From: Pseudomonadota bacterium
GTDB lineage: Bacteria; Pseudomonadota; Gammaproteobacteria; Pseudomonadales; Halieaceae
DNA length: 37,569 nt
NCBI GenBank assembly: GCA_002862405.1
Contig: PKCZ01000090.1
Coordinates: 1-37,569, forward strand
Reading direction: 5' to 3'
Part shown: in pieces, positions 1-7,544 of the stretch
Layout: every line of letters begins with the position of its first letter
How positions within the stretch are numbered: position 1 is the first letter of the stretch
Made by a program: the position numbers and the translations under genes
The notes under the pieces: generated by a model
Told to the model about the DNA's origin: nothing
Seen by the model: the letters and a program-made list of their open reading frames with translations, nothing else
Databases searched by the model: none

Positions 1-1326
1 GTTAACAAGGTCAGCCGCTTGAATACCGTTGGTGCCCTCGTAGATGGGCGTAATGCGCACATCGCGGAGGAACTGCGCTGCACCGGTCTCCTCAACATAG
101 CCCATGCCGCCGTGAATCTGCACACCGAGTGAGGTGACTTCCTGACCCACCTCAGTCATCCAGCCCTTAATCACTGGAATCATGAGATCGAGGCGTGACT
201 TCCATTGACCACGCTCATCCGCTGGCGCGCCATGAGAGAGATCCATCGTGAGTGACTCAATGTAGGCAAGCGCGCGCATGGCTTCATTGAGCGCACGCAT
301 CGTCATCAGCATCCGCTTTACATCTGCGTGCTCAATGATCGGAACGCCTCCTTGTACCCGCTCGCGCGCATAGGCGACTGCCTTCTGATAGGCGCCTTCG
401 CTAGCACCCAGCCCTTGAAGGCCGACTTTCAGGCGCGCCTCGTTCATCATAGTGAACATGCAGGCCAGCCCGTTGTTTTCCTCACCGACGAGGTAGCCGA
501 TAGCTCCGCCATTATCGCCGTAGGCCATGACACAGGTGGGGCTGCCATGAATGCCAAGCTTGTGCTCGACTGATACGGGGTAGGCGTCATTTCGCTCAGC
601 CAAGCTTCCATCGTCAGTTACCAGAAACTTGGGGACGATGAACAGCGAGATGCCTTTGCTTCCTGCAGGAGCATCGGGCAAACGGGCTAACACCAAGTGA
701 ATAATATTTTCAGTGGCGTCATGATCACCCCAGGTAATGTAGATCTTCTGCCCGAAAATCTTATAGTGATCACCATGGCGCTCCGCGCGGGTTTTCATGG
801 GACCCAGATCGGAGCCAGCACCAGACTCGGTGAGGTTCATGGTTCCCGACCAGATGCCCGCGTTGATATTAGGTAGGTACTTGTCCTTAAGCTCGGGACT
901 TGCATGCGCCGAAATCGCAAGCGCAGCACCGGTACTCAAAAAGGGCTCCAGCGCAAAGGCCATATCGGCTGAATTCCACATTTCACAGGCGGCCGTACCG
1001 TACAGCTCTGGTAAACCTTGACCTCCGTGAGATGCCTCAGCCGAAATCCCTACCCAACCACCTTCACCGAGTGCTTTGATGGCATCGCCGTAACCCGGAG
1101 GGATGGTCACAGCACCGTCTGAGCAGCGCGCTGGTTGCTGGTCACCGACGCGACGAAGCGGTGAAACCATGTCCGCTGCTAGCTTACCTGCCTCTTCAAG
1201 AAGCGCCGTGGTCAAATCTGTACCCACGTCCAAGCCCTCAAAGCGCGGCAAATTTCCCAGTCGGTCACCCGCCCGACAGACGTCGTCTATCAGAAACTGC
1301 ATATCATCTAACGGTGCGTTGTACAT
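1..1326 (-). CDS. Acyl-CoA dehydrogenase, FadE/DmdC-like (3' end outside window)
   Basis: The open frame runs from an ATG at 1326, with GGAGG a few bases upstream, off the left edge of the window; 442 residues are visible. The N-terminus (MYNAPLDDMQF) is typical of the long acyl-CoA dehydrogenase branch that includes 3-methylmercaptopropionyl-CoA dehydrogenase (DmdC) and related FadE enzymes of about 590-600 residues. Visible family motifs include the FAD/substrate-contact segment MNLTESGAGSDLG, the HKLGIHGSPTCVM segment, and IYEGTNGIQAADLV close to the left edge, which carries the Glu expected to be the catalytic base in this branch. The enzyme should oxidise an acyl-CoA at C2-C3 and pass electrons to electron-transfer flavoprotein. 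It is divergent from a LysR gene that may control it. No other DMSP or beta-oxidation gene is in view, so the substrate cannot be assigned. Confidence 0.9.
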   Translation of the reverse strand, partial: MYNAPLDDMQFLIDDVCRAGDRLGNLPRFEGLDVGTDLTTALLEEAGKLAADMVSPLRRVGDQQPARCSDGAVTIPPGYGDAIKALGEGGWVGISAEASHGGQGLPELYGTAACEMWNSADMAFALEPFLSTGAALAISAHASPELKDKYLPNINAGIWSGTMNLTESGAGSDLGPMKTRAERHGDHYKIFGQKIYITWGDHDATENIIHLVLARLPDAPAGSKGISLFIVPKFLVTDDGSLAERNDAYPVSVEHKLGIHGSPTCVMAYGDNGGAIGYLVGEENNGLACMFTMMNEARLKVGLQGLGASEGAYQKAVAYARERVQGGVPIIEHADVKRMLMTMRALNEAMRALAYIESLTMDLSHGAPADERGQWKSRLDLMIPVIKGWMTEVGQEVTSLGVQIHGGMGYVEETGAAQFLRDVRITPIYEGTNGIQAADLVN

Positions 1327-1374
1327 AAGCCCTCCAAAACGTGTAGCTATTGTAGCTGTTCATCCGTTTAGACC

Positions 1375-1424
1375 AAGAATTTCTATTCTTCGCCCTAGAA
1401 GATGTATTATTCATATGGTGAATA
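1375..1424. promoter_or_regulatory. Divergent promoter/operator region with LysR-type box
   Basis: Two inverted repeats lie in the 124-bp gap between the acyl-CoA dehydrogenase and LysR genes. One has 6-bp arms TATTCA/TGAATA around 5 bp (1408-1424); inside it T1410-N11-A1422 fits the classical LysR T-N11-A pattern. The other has arms AAGAAT/ATTCTT around 4 bp (1375-1390). LysR proteins commonly bind such dyads between themselves and a divergent target gene. The assignment to this regulator is inferred from position. Confidence 0.5.
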
Positions 1425-1450
1425 GTACGTCCGTTAGGAGAACCCACTAA

Positions 1451-2389
1451 ATGAGTCGCCTTGGTCGCGTTGATTTAAACCTCCTCGTCTACCTCGATGC
1501 GCTGCTTCGCGAACGCAACGTTACGCAAGCCGCGCATAGCCTCGGTCTCTCTCAGCCCGCCATGAGTAACGGACTCAAGCGATTGCGTGAAGTCTTTAAC
1601 GATCCGCTCCTAATTCGAACCTCCGATGGCATGACGCCAACCGCAAAGGCAGAAGAGCTAGAGCCCCAGTTACGCGAGATTCTGACGAACGTCGACCGCG
1701 CACTGCAGCCCACCGAAGAGTTTGTCCCCGAGACTGAGAATCGTGTGGTTCGACTGATGGCCAGTGACTACGCCGAATCCACCTTGCTCCCCTACGTACT
1801 GAACGAGCTCCGTGAGCAAGCGCCGGGCATCACGCTCGATATTATGAACCCGTCGGACGTCAGCTTTCTCGACGTGGAGCGAGGCAAAGTCGATTTGGTC
1901 ATTAACCGATTTGCTCAGATGCCGCAGTCGTTCCACCAGATCACGCTGTGGCAGGACACCTTCTCTTGCCTGTTGAGCCCCGAGAACCCCATTCTTGAGG
2001 ACTTCACGCTCGATAACTATCTTGCAGCTGATCACATTTGGGTCAGTAAGACCGGTATGGGCGTCGGAGTCGGTGTAAACCCCGATGATGTCCAGCGTCT
2101 AGGCTGGGTTGACTCGACGCTCGGAGAGCTGGGTAACAAGCGCCGCATCCGCGTATTTACACGCCACTACCAAGCGGCCATGACGTTGGCTGAGCAAAAC
2201 GATCTCATCGTGACGCTGCCTACGCGAGCAACGCAGTTGAAACGCGATAATCCGCGGGTCGTTGTGCGCGATGTACCCTTCAACATTCCGCCACTCGAGC
2301 TCAAAATGGCATGGAGTCCTTTGTTACAGCACAACCCCGGACACCGTTGGATTAGGCAGCTGATCACGAAGACAGCGCGCTCCATCTAG
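1451..2389 (+). CDS. LysR-family transcriptional regulator
   Basis: A 312-residue protein with the normal LysR length and layout. It has an N-terminal winged helix-turn-helix (about residues 5-65: VDLNLLVYLDALLRERNVTQ, then AAHSLGLSQPAMSNGLKRLR and the FNDPLLIRT wing) and a two-lobed effector-binding domain (about 90-300). The style is that of the NodD/LeuO-like branch, in which the first helix begins DLNLL. The start is supported by AGGAG about ten bases upstream. It is divergent from the acyl-CoA dehydrogenase gene, and the T-N11-A dyad in the gap is a plausible autoregulatory operator. Downstream on the same strand is the oxygenase fusion gene, 78 bp away, which could be co-transcribed. 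The effector is unknown. Confidence 0.93.
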   Translation: MSRLGRVDLNLLVYLDALLRERNVTQAAHSLGLSQPAMSNGLKRLREVFNDPLLIRTSDGMTPTAKAEELEPQLREILTNVDRALQPTEEFVPETENRVVRLMASDYAESTLLPYVLNELREQAPGITLDIMNPSDVSFLDVERGKVDLVINRFAQMPQSFHQITLWQDTFSCLLSPENPILEDFTLDNYLAADHIWVSKTGMGVGVGVNPDDVQRLGWVDSTLGELGNKRRIRVFTRHYQAAMTLAEQNDLIVTLPTRATQLKRDNPRVVVRDVPFNIPPLELKMAWSPLLQHNPGHRWIRQLITKTARSI

Positions 2390-2407
2390 TGGCATGAAGT
2401 GGCATGA
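2388..2407. repeat. Tandem 10-bp direct repeat at the LysR stop codon
   Basis: The decamer AGTGGCATGA occurs twice head to tail. The first copy overlaps the TAG stop codon of the LysR gene. It may be a replication-slippage duplication; no function is claimed. Confidence 0.7.
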
Positions 2408-2467
2408 GGGAAACCGATACTGCGTAACGACGGGCGGGAGCCGCGAGATAGACCATAGGTTTAGTCG

Positions 2468-4213
2468 ATGAGCGATACGATTCAGTTAAAAAGCGAATAT
2501 GAAGGAGCTGAGGTCTTCTCAAGCGAGCCTCTTGTAGCTGTTCGCAATCACGTTATCTCGCCCATTGAATGCGCGTACCTGATTGAACTTTCCAAACCGC
2601 ATATCAAACGCGCAGGCGTGGTACTGGACGAGGGTTTCAGACCCAGTGAGGGTCGAACCGGCTCCAACCATTGGCTCAAGTACGACGAAGATGATGTGGT
2701 CAAATCGATTGGCCAGCGAATCGCCAATATTGTGGGCCTCCCCCTGGAGAACGCCGAATCGATGCAAATCATCCACTATGGTCCCGAGCAGGAATATCGC
2801 CCACACTTCGATGCCTTCAACCTCTCGCTCGCTAGAGGACAAAAAGCGGCTCAGTGGGGTGGGCAGCGCCTGGTTACCGCCCTGGTATACCTCAATAAAG
2901 TCGAGGGTGGTGGTGCGACGCAGTTCCCTAAGTTGGGCATCACCGTCCCTGCCTCTCCCGGACGCATGGTGATCTTTCACAACACCACGGAAGACATCAG
3001 TGGTCCCCACCCGCTCAGCCTACATGCAGGCATGCCGGTGGAGGCGGGCGAGAAGTGGGCCTTCAATTTGTGGTTCCGTCACCACGACACTCGGGAAATG
3101 TTCGACAAAGACAAAGCGCTACCATCAGTCGCCTTTAATGCGACAACCAGCACGGTTTCGGTTAGCGATACGACAGACACGCAAGCGGCTAACGATGGTT
3201 CTGACGCCCCTGACATGAAAAAAACCGCACCCACACGATCAGACGCTGTCGACAACGTCGTCTCAAGTCACGGTGAGAGTCTTAGGGTGCTGGCTAACCG
3301 GGCAGATGCCTTGTGGCAAAGAGCTGTTAAGACACTGAAAGCGCGCGATAACCACTTTCCTGCTGTTCACCTGAGCTACTGGGATAGCTACGGCAATAAA
3401 CCTCAACCGTCTGCACCTAATGGGTGGTCGGGCCCGCGTTATAAAACAGTGGAGCGAAGCGTTCTAAACCCGCTGTCGGATGCCGGTAAGGTCGCTGCAA
3501 AAATGACTGAACTCGGACTGGCTGATCGAGTACCCAAGACCTATGCCTCGGTTCAGGATGCGCTCAATGAGCAGCCCAAAGCTGATGATCTTTGGTTTGT
3601 TCGCAGTCAGTTCCGCGGGGCAAACGACAAGACCCTTTGCCTACCCACGACCATCATGGCGGCGGCGACCGTTCCGAGTGGACATCTCTTACAAAAGGCC
3701 GTGGATGGGTTAGCGCTCATTGATCAGCAAAAATTTACGGCGCGCTTCTATATCGTTGCCGTGGCTGGTCAGTTCATGTGCTACCAAGACAGCGTTGTCT
3801 TTATTCACGGTGCGGCGTATGCGCCCAATGATGCGAATCATGCATCGCAGGTGGACAACCGCAGCTACCGAGACACGGGCTCCCACATCAAGTTAGTCCC
3901 CGGCAGCCAAACACTACATGCGGCACCGCTTGCCGAGGCAGCTAAAGCACTTACCGCGGATATGACGGATTTATTGGACGAGGTGCGTCAGGCGACTGTC
4001 GCAGGTGCTTCTGAAGAGAAGGCGTTTGCGATACTTGCGCTCGATACACTTCTTACGAAGTCAGGTGACTTAAGGCTCCTGCGCATCCACACCTTCCCGA
4101 ACTTCATTACCACAGCGCAAATAGACGCCGATGTTCACGTCCCCCTATTCGAGGACGTCCTGCGCGTCATGGCAGGCATCTCTAGCCGCAAGCTGGTGAC
4201 TATCACTGATTAA
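2468..4213 (+). CDS. 2OG-Fe(II) oxygenase (prolyl 4-hydroxylase-like) fused to a tubulin-tyrosine-ligase-like ATP-grasp region
   Basis: 581 residues in two parts. Residues about 20-210 form a P4Hc-type double-stranded beta-helix with the iron facial triad H113-x-D115 (in RPHFDAF) and H186 (in SLHAG), and K196 in the GEKWAFNLW segment as the probable 2-oxoglutarate carboxylate ligand. A low-complexity Ser/Thr/Asp linker covers about 215-265. Residues about 285-575 resemble tubulin-tyrosine-ligase-like ATP-grasp proteins: VPKTY near 356, LWFVRSQFRG at 375-384, LLQKAVDG...KFTARFYIV at 407-430, and LALDTLLTKSGDLRLLRIHTFPNF near 523-546. In that last block the expected metal-binding Glu-x-Asn reads Arg-Ile-His, so nucleotide chemistry may be altered or lost. 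The first domain should hydroxylate a protein or peptide side chain; the substrate is unknown. The gene lies between LysR and malate synthase G. The oxygenase call is firm, the second domain tentative. Confidence 0.75.
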   Translation: MSDTIQLKSEYEGAEVFSSEPLVAVRNHVISPIECAYLIELSKPHIKRAGVVLDEGFRPSEGRTGSNHWLKYDEDDVVKSIGQRIANIVGLPLENAESMQIIHYGPEQEYRPHFDAFNLSLARGQKAAQWGGQRLVTALVYLNKVEGGGATQFPKLGITVPASPGRMVIFHNTTEDISGPHPLSLHAGMPVEAGEKWAFNLWFRHHDTREMFDKDKALPSVAFNATTSTVSVSDTTDTQAANDGSDAPDMKKTAPTRSDAVDNVVSSHGESLRVLANRADALWQRAVKTLKARDNHFPAVHLSYWDSYGNKPQPSAPNGWSGPRYKTVERSVLNPLSDAGKVAAKMTELGLADRVPKTYASVQDALNEQPKADDLWFVRSQFRGANDKTLCLPTTIMAAATVPSGHLLQKAVDGLALIDQQKFTARFYIVAVAGQFMCYQDSVVFIHGAAYAPNDANHASQVDNRSYRDTGSHIKLVPGSQTLHAAPLAEAAKALTADMTDLLDEVRQATVAGASEEKAFAILALDTLLTKSGDLRLLRIHTFPNFITTAQIDADVHVPLFEDVLRVMAGISSRKLVTITD

Positions 4214-4229
4214 AATCATTTTATGTACC

Positions 4230-4253
4230 ACCATCACGTTTTTTTATGATGGT
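4230..4253. repeat. Inverted repeat with T-rich loop upstream of glcB
   Basis: Perfect 7-bp arms ACCATCA (4230-4236) and TGATGGT (4247-4253) flank a 10-base T-rich loop. It lies just after the oxygenase stop and before malate synthase. No T-run follows the stem, so a Rho-independent terminator is not convincing; an operator or mRNA hairpin is equally possible. Confidence 0.5.
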
Positions 4254-4337
4254 CATAAATCAGTCTGCTTCCACTCGACGTAACAACCAAACGAAAATGA
4301 CGGTTCAAAAGAGCGCCGAGTTAATTGGGAGTACATT

Positions 4338-6509
4338 ATGTCAGCACGTATCGAATGCGCGGGACTTCAGGTCGATCCGGAGATTCACGCACTCCTTGAG
4401 AACGAGATACTGCCTGGCACGGGCGTAGAAGTTACTGCTTTTTGGAAGGCCCTGGCGGTTATTGTCAAAACCTTCACGCCACGAAATCGCGAGCTTCTTG
4501 CCGTACGCGATGAGATGCAGGCCAAAATCAGCACCTGGCACAAAGCCCATCCGGGCGCGGATTATGACCGAGCGGCCTACACAGCCATGCTCGAAACCAT
4601 TGGCTACCTATTACCCCAGCCCACGCCTTTCAAAATCACAACCCAAAACGTAGACCCTGAAATTGCAGAGATCGCAGGTCCACAGCTTGTTGTTCCCGTG
4701 ATGAACGCGCGCTACGCGCTCAACGCGGCCAATGCGCGCTGGGGCTCACTCTACGATGCGCTGTATGGCACCGATGTCATTTCCGAGGAAGACGGGGCTG
4801 TCCGCGCTGGTGGCTACAATCCGGTTCGTGGTCACAAGGTCATCGATTGGGCGCGCGACTTTCTTGATGCACACTTCCCACTCAATCAGGGCAGTCACAA
4901 GCAAGCCGCTCACTACACCGTCGTCGATGGCGATCTACTGATTAACCAGATTGATGGCAGCCTGAGCATGCTCGCCGCGCCCGATCAGTTCGTTGGCTTT
5001 GTGGGTGATGCAGGGGACCCCTCAGGTGTGCTGCTGAAGCACAACGGCCTACACGCTGAGATACAAATCGACCGTGAGCACTCGGTAGGCCGCACGGATG
5101 CCGCTGGCGTCAGAGACATTTGCCTTGAATCGGCCCTTACCACTATTCAGGACTGTGAGGATTCGGTTGCGGCGGTCGATGCTGAGGACAAAGCCGTCGT
5201 TTATCGCAACTGGTTGGGCTTAATGCGTGGCGATTTGAGCGAGAGCTTTAACAAGGGCGGCCAAACACTCACTCGTAGTCTCAGTGCTGACCGTGAGTTC
5301 ACATCACCCAGTGGTGAAAGCTTCAGCCTGCCGGGTCGGAGCCTTATGTTCGTGCGCAACGTGGGGCATTTGATGACCAACCCCGCCATCTTGGATGCCG
5401 AGGGTAACGAAATCTTCGAGGGCATCATGGACGCGCTGTTCACCACAGCTTGCTCGCTTCATGACCTAAGAGGCGCGAGTAAAGGCGGCAACTCTCGTAC
5501 CGGCTCCATGTACATTGTAAAACCGAAGATGCACGGACCCGATGAAGTCAGCATGGCGGTTGACCTGTTTGCCGCGGTTGAGGATGCCTTTGGCCTGCCA
5601 CGTAACACAATCAAAGTCGGCATCATGGATGAGGAGCGTCGCACAACCGTGAATCTCGCTGAATGCATCCGGCGCGCCTCCGAGCGTGTGGTCTTCATCA
5701 ACACCGGATTCCTCGATCGTACCGGCGACGAAATTCATACCAGCATGGAAGCGGGCCCCATGGTGGCTAAAACGGCAATGAAAGGTGAGCTGTGGATTAA
5801 TGCCTATGAGGATTGGAACGTCGACACCGGGCTGAACTGTGGACTGCGAGGTAAAGCGCAGATTGGTAAAGGCATGTGGGCCATGCCGGACCTCATGCAA
5901 GCCATGATCGATACGAAATTGGGTCACCCGAAAGCCGGCGCCAACTGTGCCTGGGTACCTTCACCAACGGCAGCGACGCTTCACGCAACGCACTACCACG
6001 ACGCGTCCGTTAGCCAGATTCAAGCTGAGCTTGAAGGAACGCAGCGCCGTAGCGTCGACGACATACTTACGATTCCATTGGGCGATTGCAGTAAATTGTC
6101 AGCCGAAGAAATCCAGCGAGAACTCGATAACAACGTGCAAGGCATGTTGGGCTATGTGGTTCGCTGGGTTGATCACGGTGTGGGCTGTTCAAAAGTCCCC
6201 GACATTAACAACGTGGGACTCATGGAAGACAGAGCAACACTCAGAATTTCAAGCCAGCACATCGCCAACTGGTTGCACCACGGTGTGATCACCGAGGATC
6301 AGTTCAAGGAATCAATGCTAAGGATGGCAGGAGTAGTCGATGGCCAGAACGCGGCAGATCCGAGTTACGAGCCGATGGTGGTTGATGGTGAGCCACGGGG
6401 CAACGCGTTTGATGCAGCTTGCAGGCTCGTTAACGACGGGGTTGTGGAGCCTAGCGGTTATACCGAACCTACACTCCATAGCAGTCGCCTTGGGCGCAAA
6501 GGAGATTAA
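4338..6509 (+). CDS. glcB: Malate synthase G
   Basis: 723 residues, the usual length for isoform G; the enzyme condenses glyoxylate with acetyl-CoA to give malate. Residues matching the known active site of the Escherichia coli enzyme are in place: R340 in FVRNVGH, E432 in MDEERRT, D460 in [12 protein letters not shown]617 in GVGCSK and the catalytic Asp D631 in [11 protein letters not shown]. The N-terminal clasp (1-110) and the segment near [14 protein letters not shown] (268-281) are also intact. GGGAG precedes the ATG. It stands alone here, without glycolate oxidase genes or isocitrate lyase nearby, so the source of glyoxylate cannot be told from this window. The preceding 124 bp carry an inverted repeat that could be regulatory. 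Confidence 0.98.
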   Translation: MSARIECAGLQVDPEIHALLENEILPGTGVEVTAFWKALAVIVKTFTPRNRELLAVRDEMQAKISTWHKAHPGADYDRAAYTAMLETIGYLLPQPTPFKITTQNVDPEIAEIAGPQLVVPVMNARYALNAANARWGSLYDALYGTDVISEEDGAVRAGGYNPVRGHKVIDWARDFLDAHFPLNQGSHKQAAHYTVVDGDLLINQIDGSLSMLAAPDQFVGFVGDAGDPSGVLLKHNGLHAEIQIDREHSVGRTDAAGVRDICLESALTTIQDCEDSVAAVDAEDKAVVYRNWLGLMRGDLSESFNKGGQTLTRSLSADREFTSPSGESFSLPGRSLMFVRNVGHLMTNPAILDAEGNEIFEGIMDALFTTACSLHDLRGASKGGNSRTGSMYIVKPKMHGPDEVSMAVDLFAAVEDAFGLPRNTIKVGIMDEERRTTVNLAECIRRASERVVFINTGFLDRTGDEIHTSMEAGPMVAKTAMKGELWINAYEDWNVDTGLNCGLRGKAQIGKGMWAMPDLMQAMIDTKLGHPKAGANCAWVPSPTAATLHATHYHDASVSQIQAELEGTQRRSVDDILTIPLGDCSKLSAEEIQRELDNNVQGMLGYVVRWVDHGVGCSKVPDINNVGLMEDRATLRISSQHIANWLHHGVITEDQFKESMLRMAGVVDGQNAADPSYEPMVVDGEPRGNAFDAACRLVNDGVVEPSGYTEPTLHSSRLGRKGD

Positions 6510-6510
6510 T

Positions 6511-6582
6511 ATGCTACCAGTCTTGGTACACGCGGTTGCATTAGGCAGGCCAAAACTGACAAAAATTGTCACTGTGGATTAG
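6511..6582 (+). CDS. Possible 23-residue small protein after glcB
   Basis: A very short frame (MLPVLVHAVALGRPKLTKIV..., 23 residues) starts one base after the glcB stop. A strong Shine-Dalgarno AAAGGAG sits inside the last glcB codons at a good distance from the ATG. This arrangement would couple its translation to glcB. The N-terminal half is hydrophobic and the C-terminal half basic. No family is recognised, and a chance frame beside an A/G-rich 3' end is quite possible. Confidence 0.25.
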   Translation: MLPVLVHAVALGRPKLTKIVTVD

Positions 6583-6596
6583 TTAATTTAACTTAC

Positions 6597-6652
6597 AGAC
6601 GCCCCCTCAAACGAATAAATTTCGGAAACGTAAGGGGGGCAACAGAGCGTCT
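6597..6652. repeat. Nested GC-rich inverted repeat between glcB and pilA
   Basis: Inner arms GCCCCCT (6601-6607) and AGGGGGGC (6633-6640), and outer arms AGACG (6597-6601) and CGTCT (6648-6652), can form a nested stem with an AT-rich loop of about 25 bases. It could end or stabilise the glcB transcript, or be a protein site upstream of the pilin promoter. No T-run follows it. A smaller dyad TGACAA/TTGTCA lies at 6557-6571. Confidence 0.45.
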
Positions 6653-6733
6653 ACCACTGCATGTGGCGTTTTCTGACATAGCGTTTAACACTTTCGTTAC
6701 TTTTACTTTCTGGTTCTATCAGTAATCAGCCTA

Positions 6734-6749
6734 TGACACATAAGTTGCT
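6734..6749 (+). promoter_or_regulatory. Sigma-54 (RpoN) promoter of pilA
   Basis: TGACAC, five bases, TTGCT matches the -24/-12 consensus TGGCAC-N5-TTGCA/T with one mismatch in the -24 box and exact spacing. Transcription would start near 6760, about 40 bases before the pilA ATG. Type IV pilin genes of Pseudomonas and relatives are classic RpoN targets under PilR. No PilR gene is in the window. Confidence 0.65.
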
Positions 6750-6797
6750 GTCTCATAGTAGCCATGAAGGCCTAAGCCAACCTATTGGAGATCTCAA

Positions 6798-7223
6798 ATG
6801 AAAAACATTCAGAAAGGTTTTACGCTTATTGAACTCATGATTGTCGTTGCCATTGTCGGTATCCTCGCGGCAGTCGCACTTCCCGCCTACCAGATCTACA
6901 CCAAAAAGGCGAAGTTCTCAGAAGTCCTAGCAGCGGCGACAGGTGTCAAATCTGCTATCGAAATCTGCTTCCAAACTAACGGACCGTCCTCTACACCTGA
7001 TATGTCTAACTGTGATACCGAAACTGAGATCGACTACACCCTAACGGACGCTGAGGTCGGGGCTTACGTATCAGACGTTGCCATCACAGCAAACACAGCA
7101 GTAGTCACAGGCACGGCAGTTTCTACAAGCGGTCTGTCAGGAGAGACAGTCACATACACTCCGACTATCAGTGGAAACGGATTAAGTTGGGCTTCTAGCT
7201 GTTCGGACACCGATCTTTGTTAA
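6798..7223 (+). CDS. pilA: Type IV major pilin (prepilin)
   Basis: 141 residues with a textbook class III signal: a six-residue basic leader ending in Gly (MKNIQKG), cleaved before Phe, then [25 protein letters not shown] with the conserved Glu at mature position 5. The hydrophobic helix anchors the precursor in the inner membrane and packs the pilus core. The C-terminal part is Thr/Ser/Gly-rich and ends in a Cys pair (SSCSDTDLC) that can form the D-region disulfide; another Cys pair (EICFQT and SNCDT) lies in the middle. PilD, encoded two frames downstream, is the enzyme that would process it. GGAG precedes the ATG, and a sigma-54 promoter lies upstream. The assembly genes pilB and pilC are not next to it. 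A minor pilin is possible, but the length and promoter favour the major subunit. Confidence 0.93.
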   Translation: MKNIQKGFTLIELMIVVAIVGILAAVALPAYQIYTKKAKFSEVLAAATGVKSAIEICFQTNGPSSTPDMSNCDTETEIDYTLTDAEVGAYVSDVAITANTAVVTGTAVSTSGLSGETVTYTPTISGNGLSWASSCSDTDLC

Positions 7224-7544
7224 TCGAGAGAGCACTTCCAAGCACTTTCTCCCGTGGGCGAGGGCTTCCAAAAACGCTCGACCAACCCCTGGCGTCGAAG
7301 GTCACAAAATCGCAGTATGAATCAACTTCGTTGACGTTAAATATTCGGTTAACATGCTGCGGATTGACCGAGCGGGTGAGGCTAGGCTGATGAATACGAA
7401 ATGCAAGTTGATAATGCAGTGGACTATATCAGCTCGCTCATCGAGCGGATGGTCATGTTGATCTTGGGCATTCTCATTGGTAGACGCAGGACCGCGAGTT
7501 ACCTACCCATCTTCATGCTTGGCTCGGTGATGTAATATCACCCG
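7224..7544. other. 321-bp gap between pilA and pilD
   Basis: No gene of normal size lies here, and I see no remnant of pilB or pilC. It contains a repeated AGCACTT motif just after pilA, a small dyad TCAAC-TTC-GTTGA, and a 44-residue frame (listed separately). No convincing terminator for pilA is visible. Confidence 0.5.
7401..7535 (+). CDS. Possible 44-residue membrane small protein upstream of pilD
   Basis: The frame (MQVDNAVDYISSLIERMVML...) ends nine bases before the pilD ATG. It contains one hydrophobic stretch (MVMLILGILIG) followed by a basic RRR and a second short hydrophobic end. The layout suits a single-span inner-membrane peptide, but the ribosome-binding site is weak and no family is recognised. 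It could be chance, or the mRNA leader of pilD. Confidence 0.22.
   Translation: MQVDNAVDYISSLIERMVMLILGILIGRRRTASYLPIFMLGSVM

Noticed and set aside
1103-1450. A plus-strand frame ending directly at the LysR start
   Set aside because: It runs antisense through the acyl-CoA dehydrogenase start and the divergent operator region.
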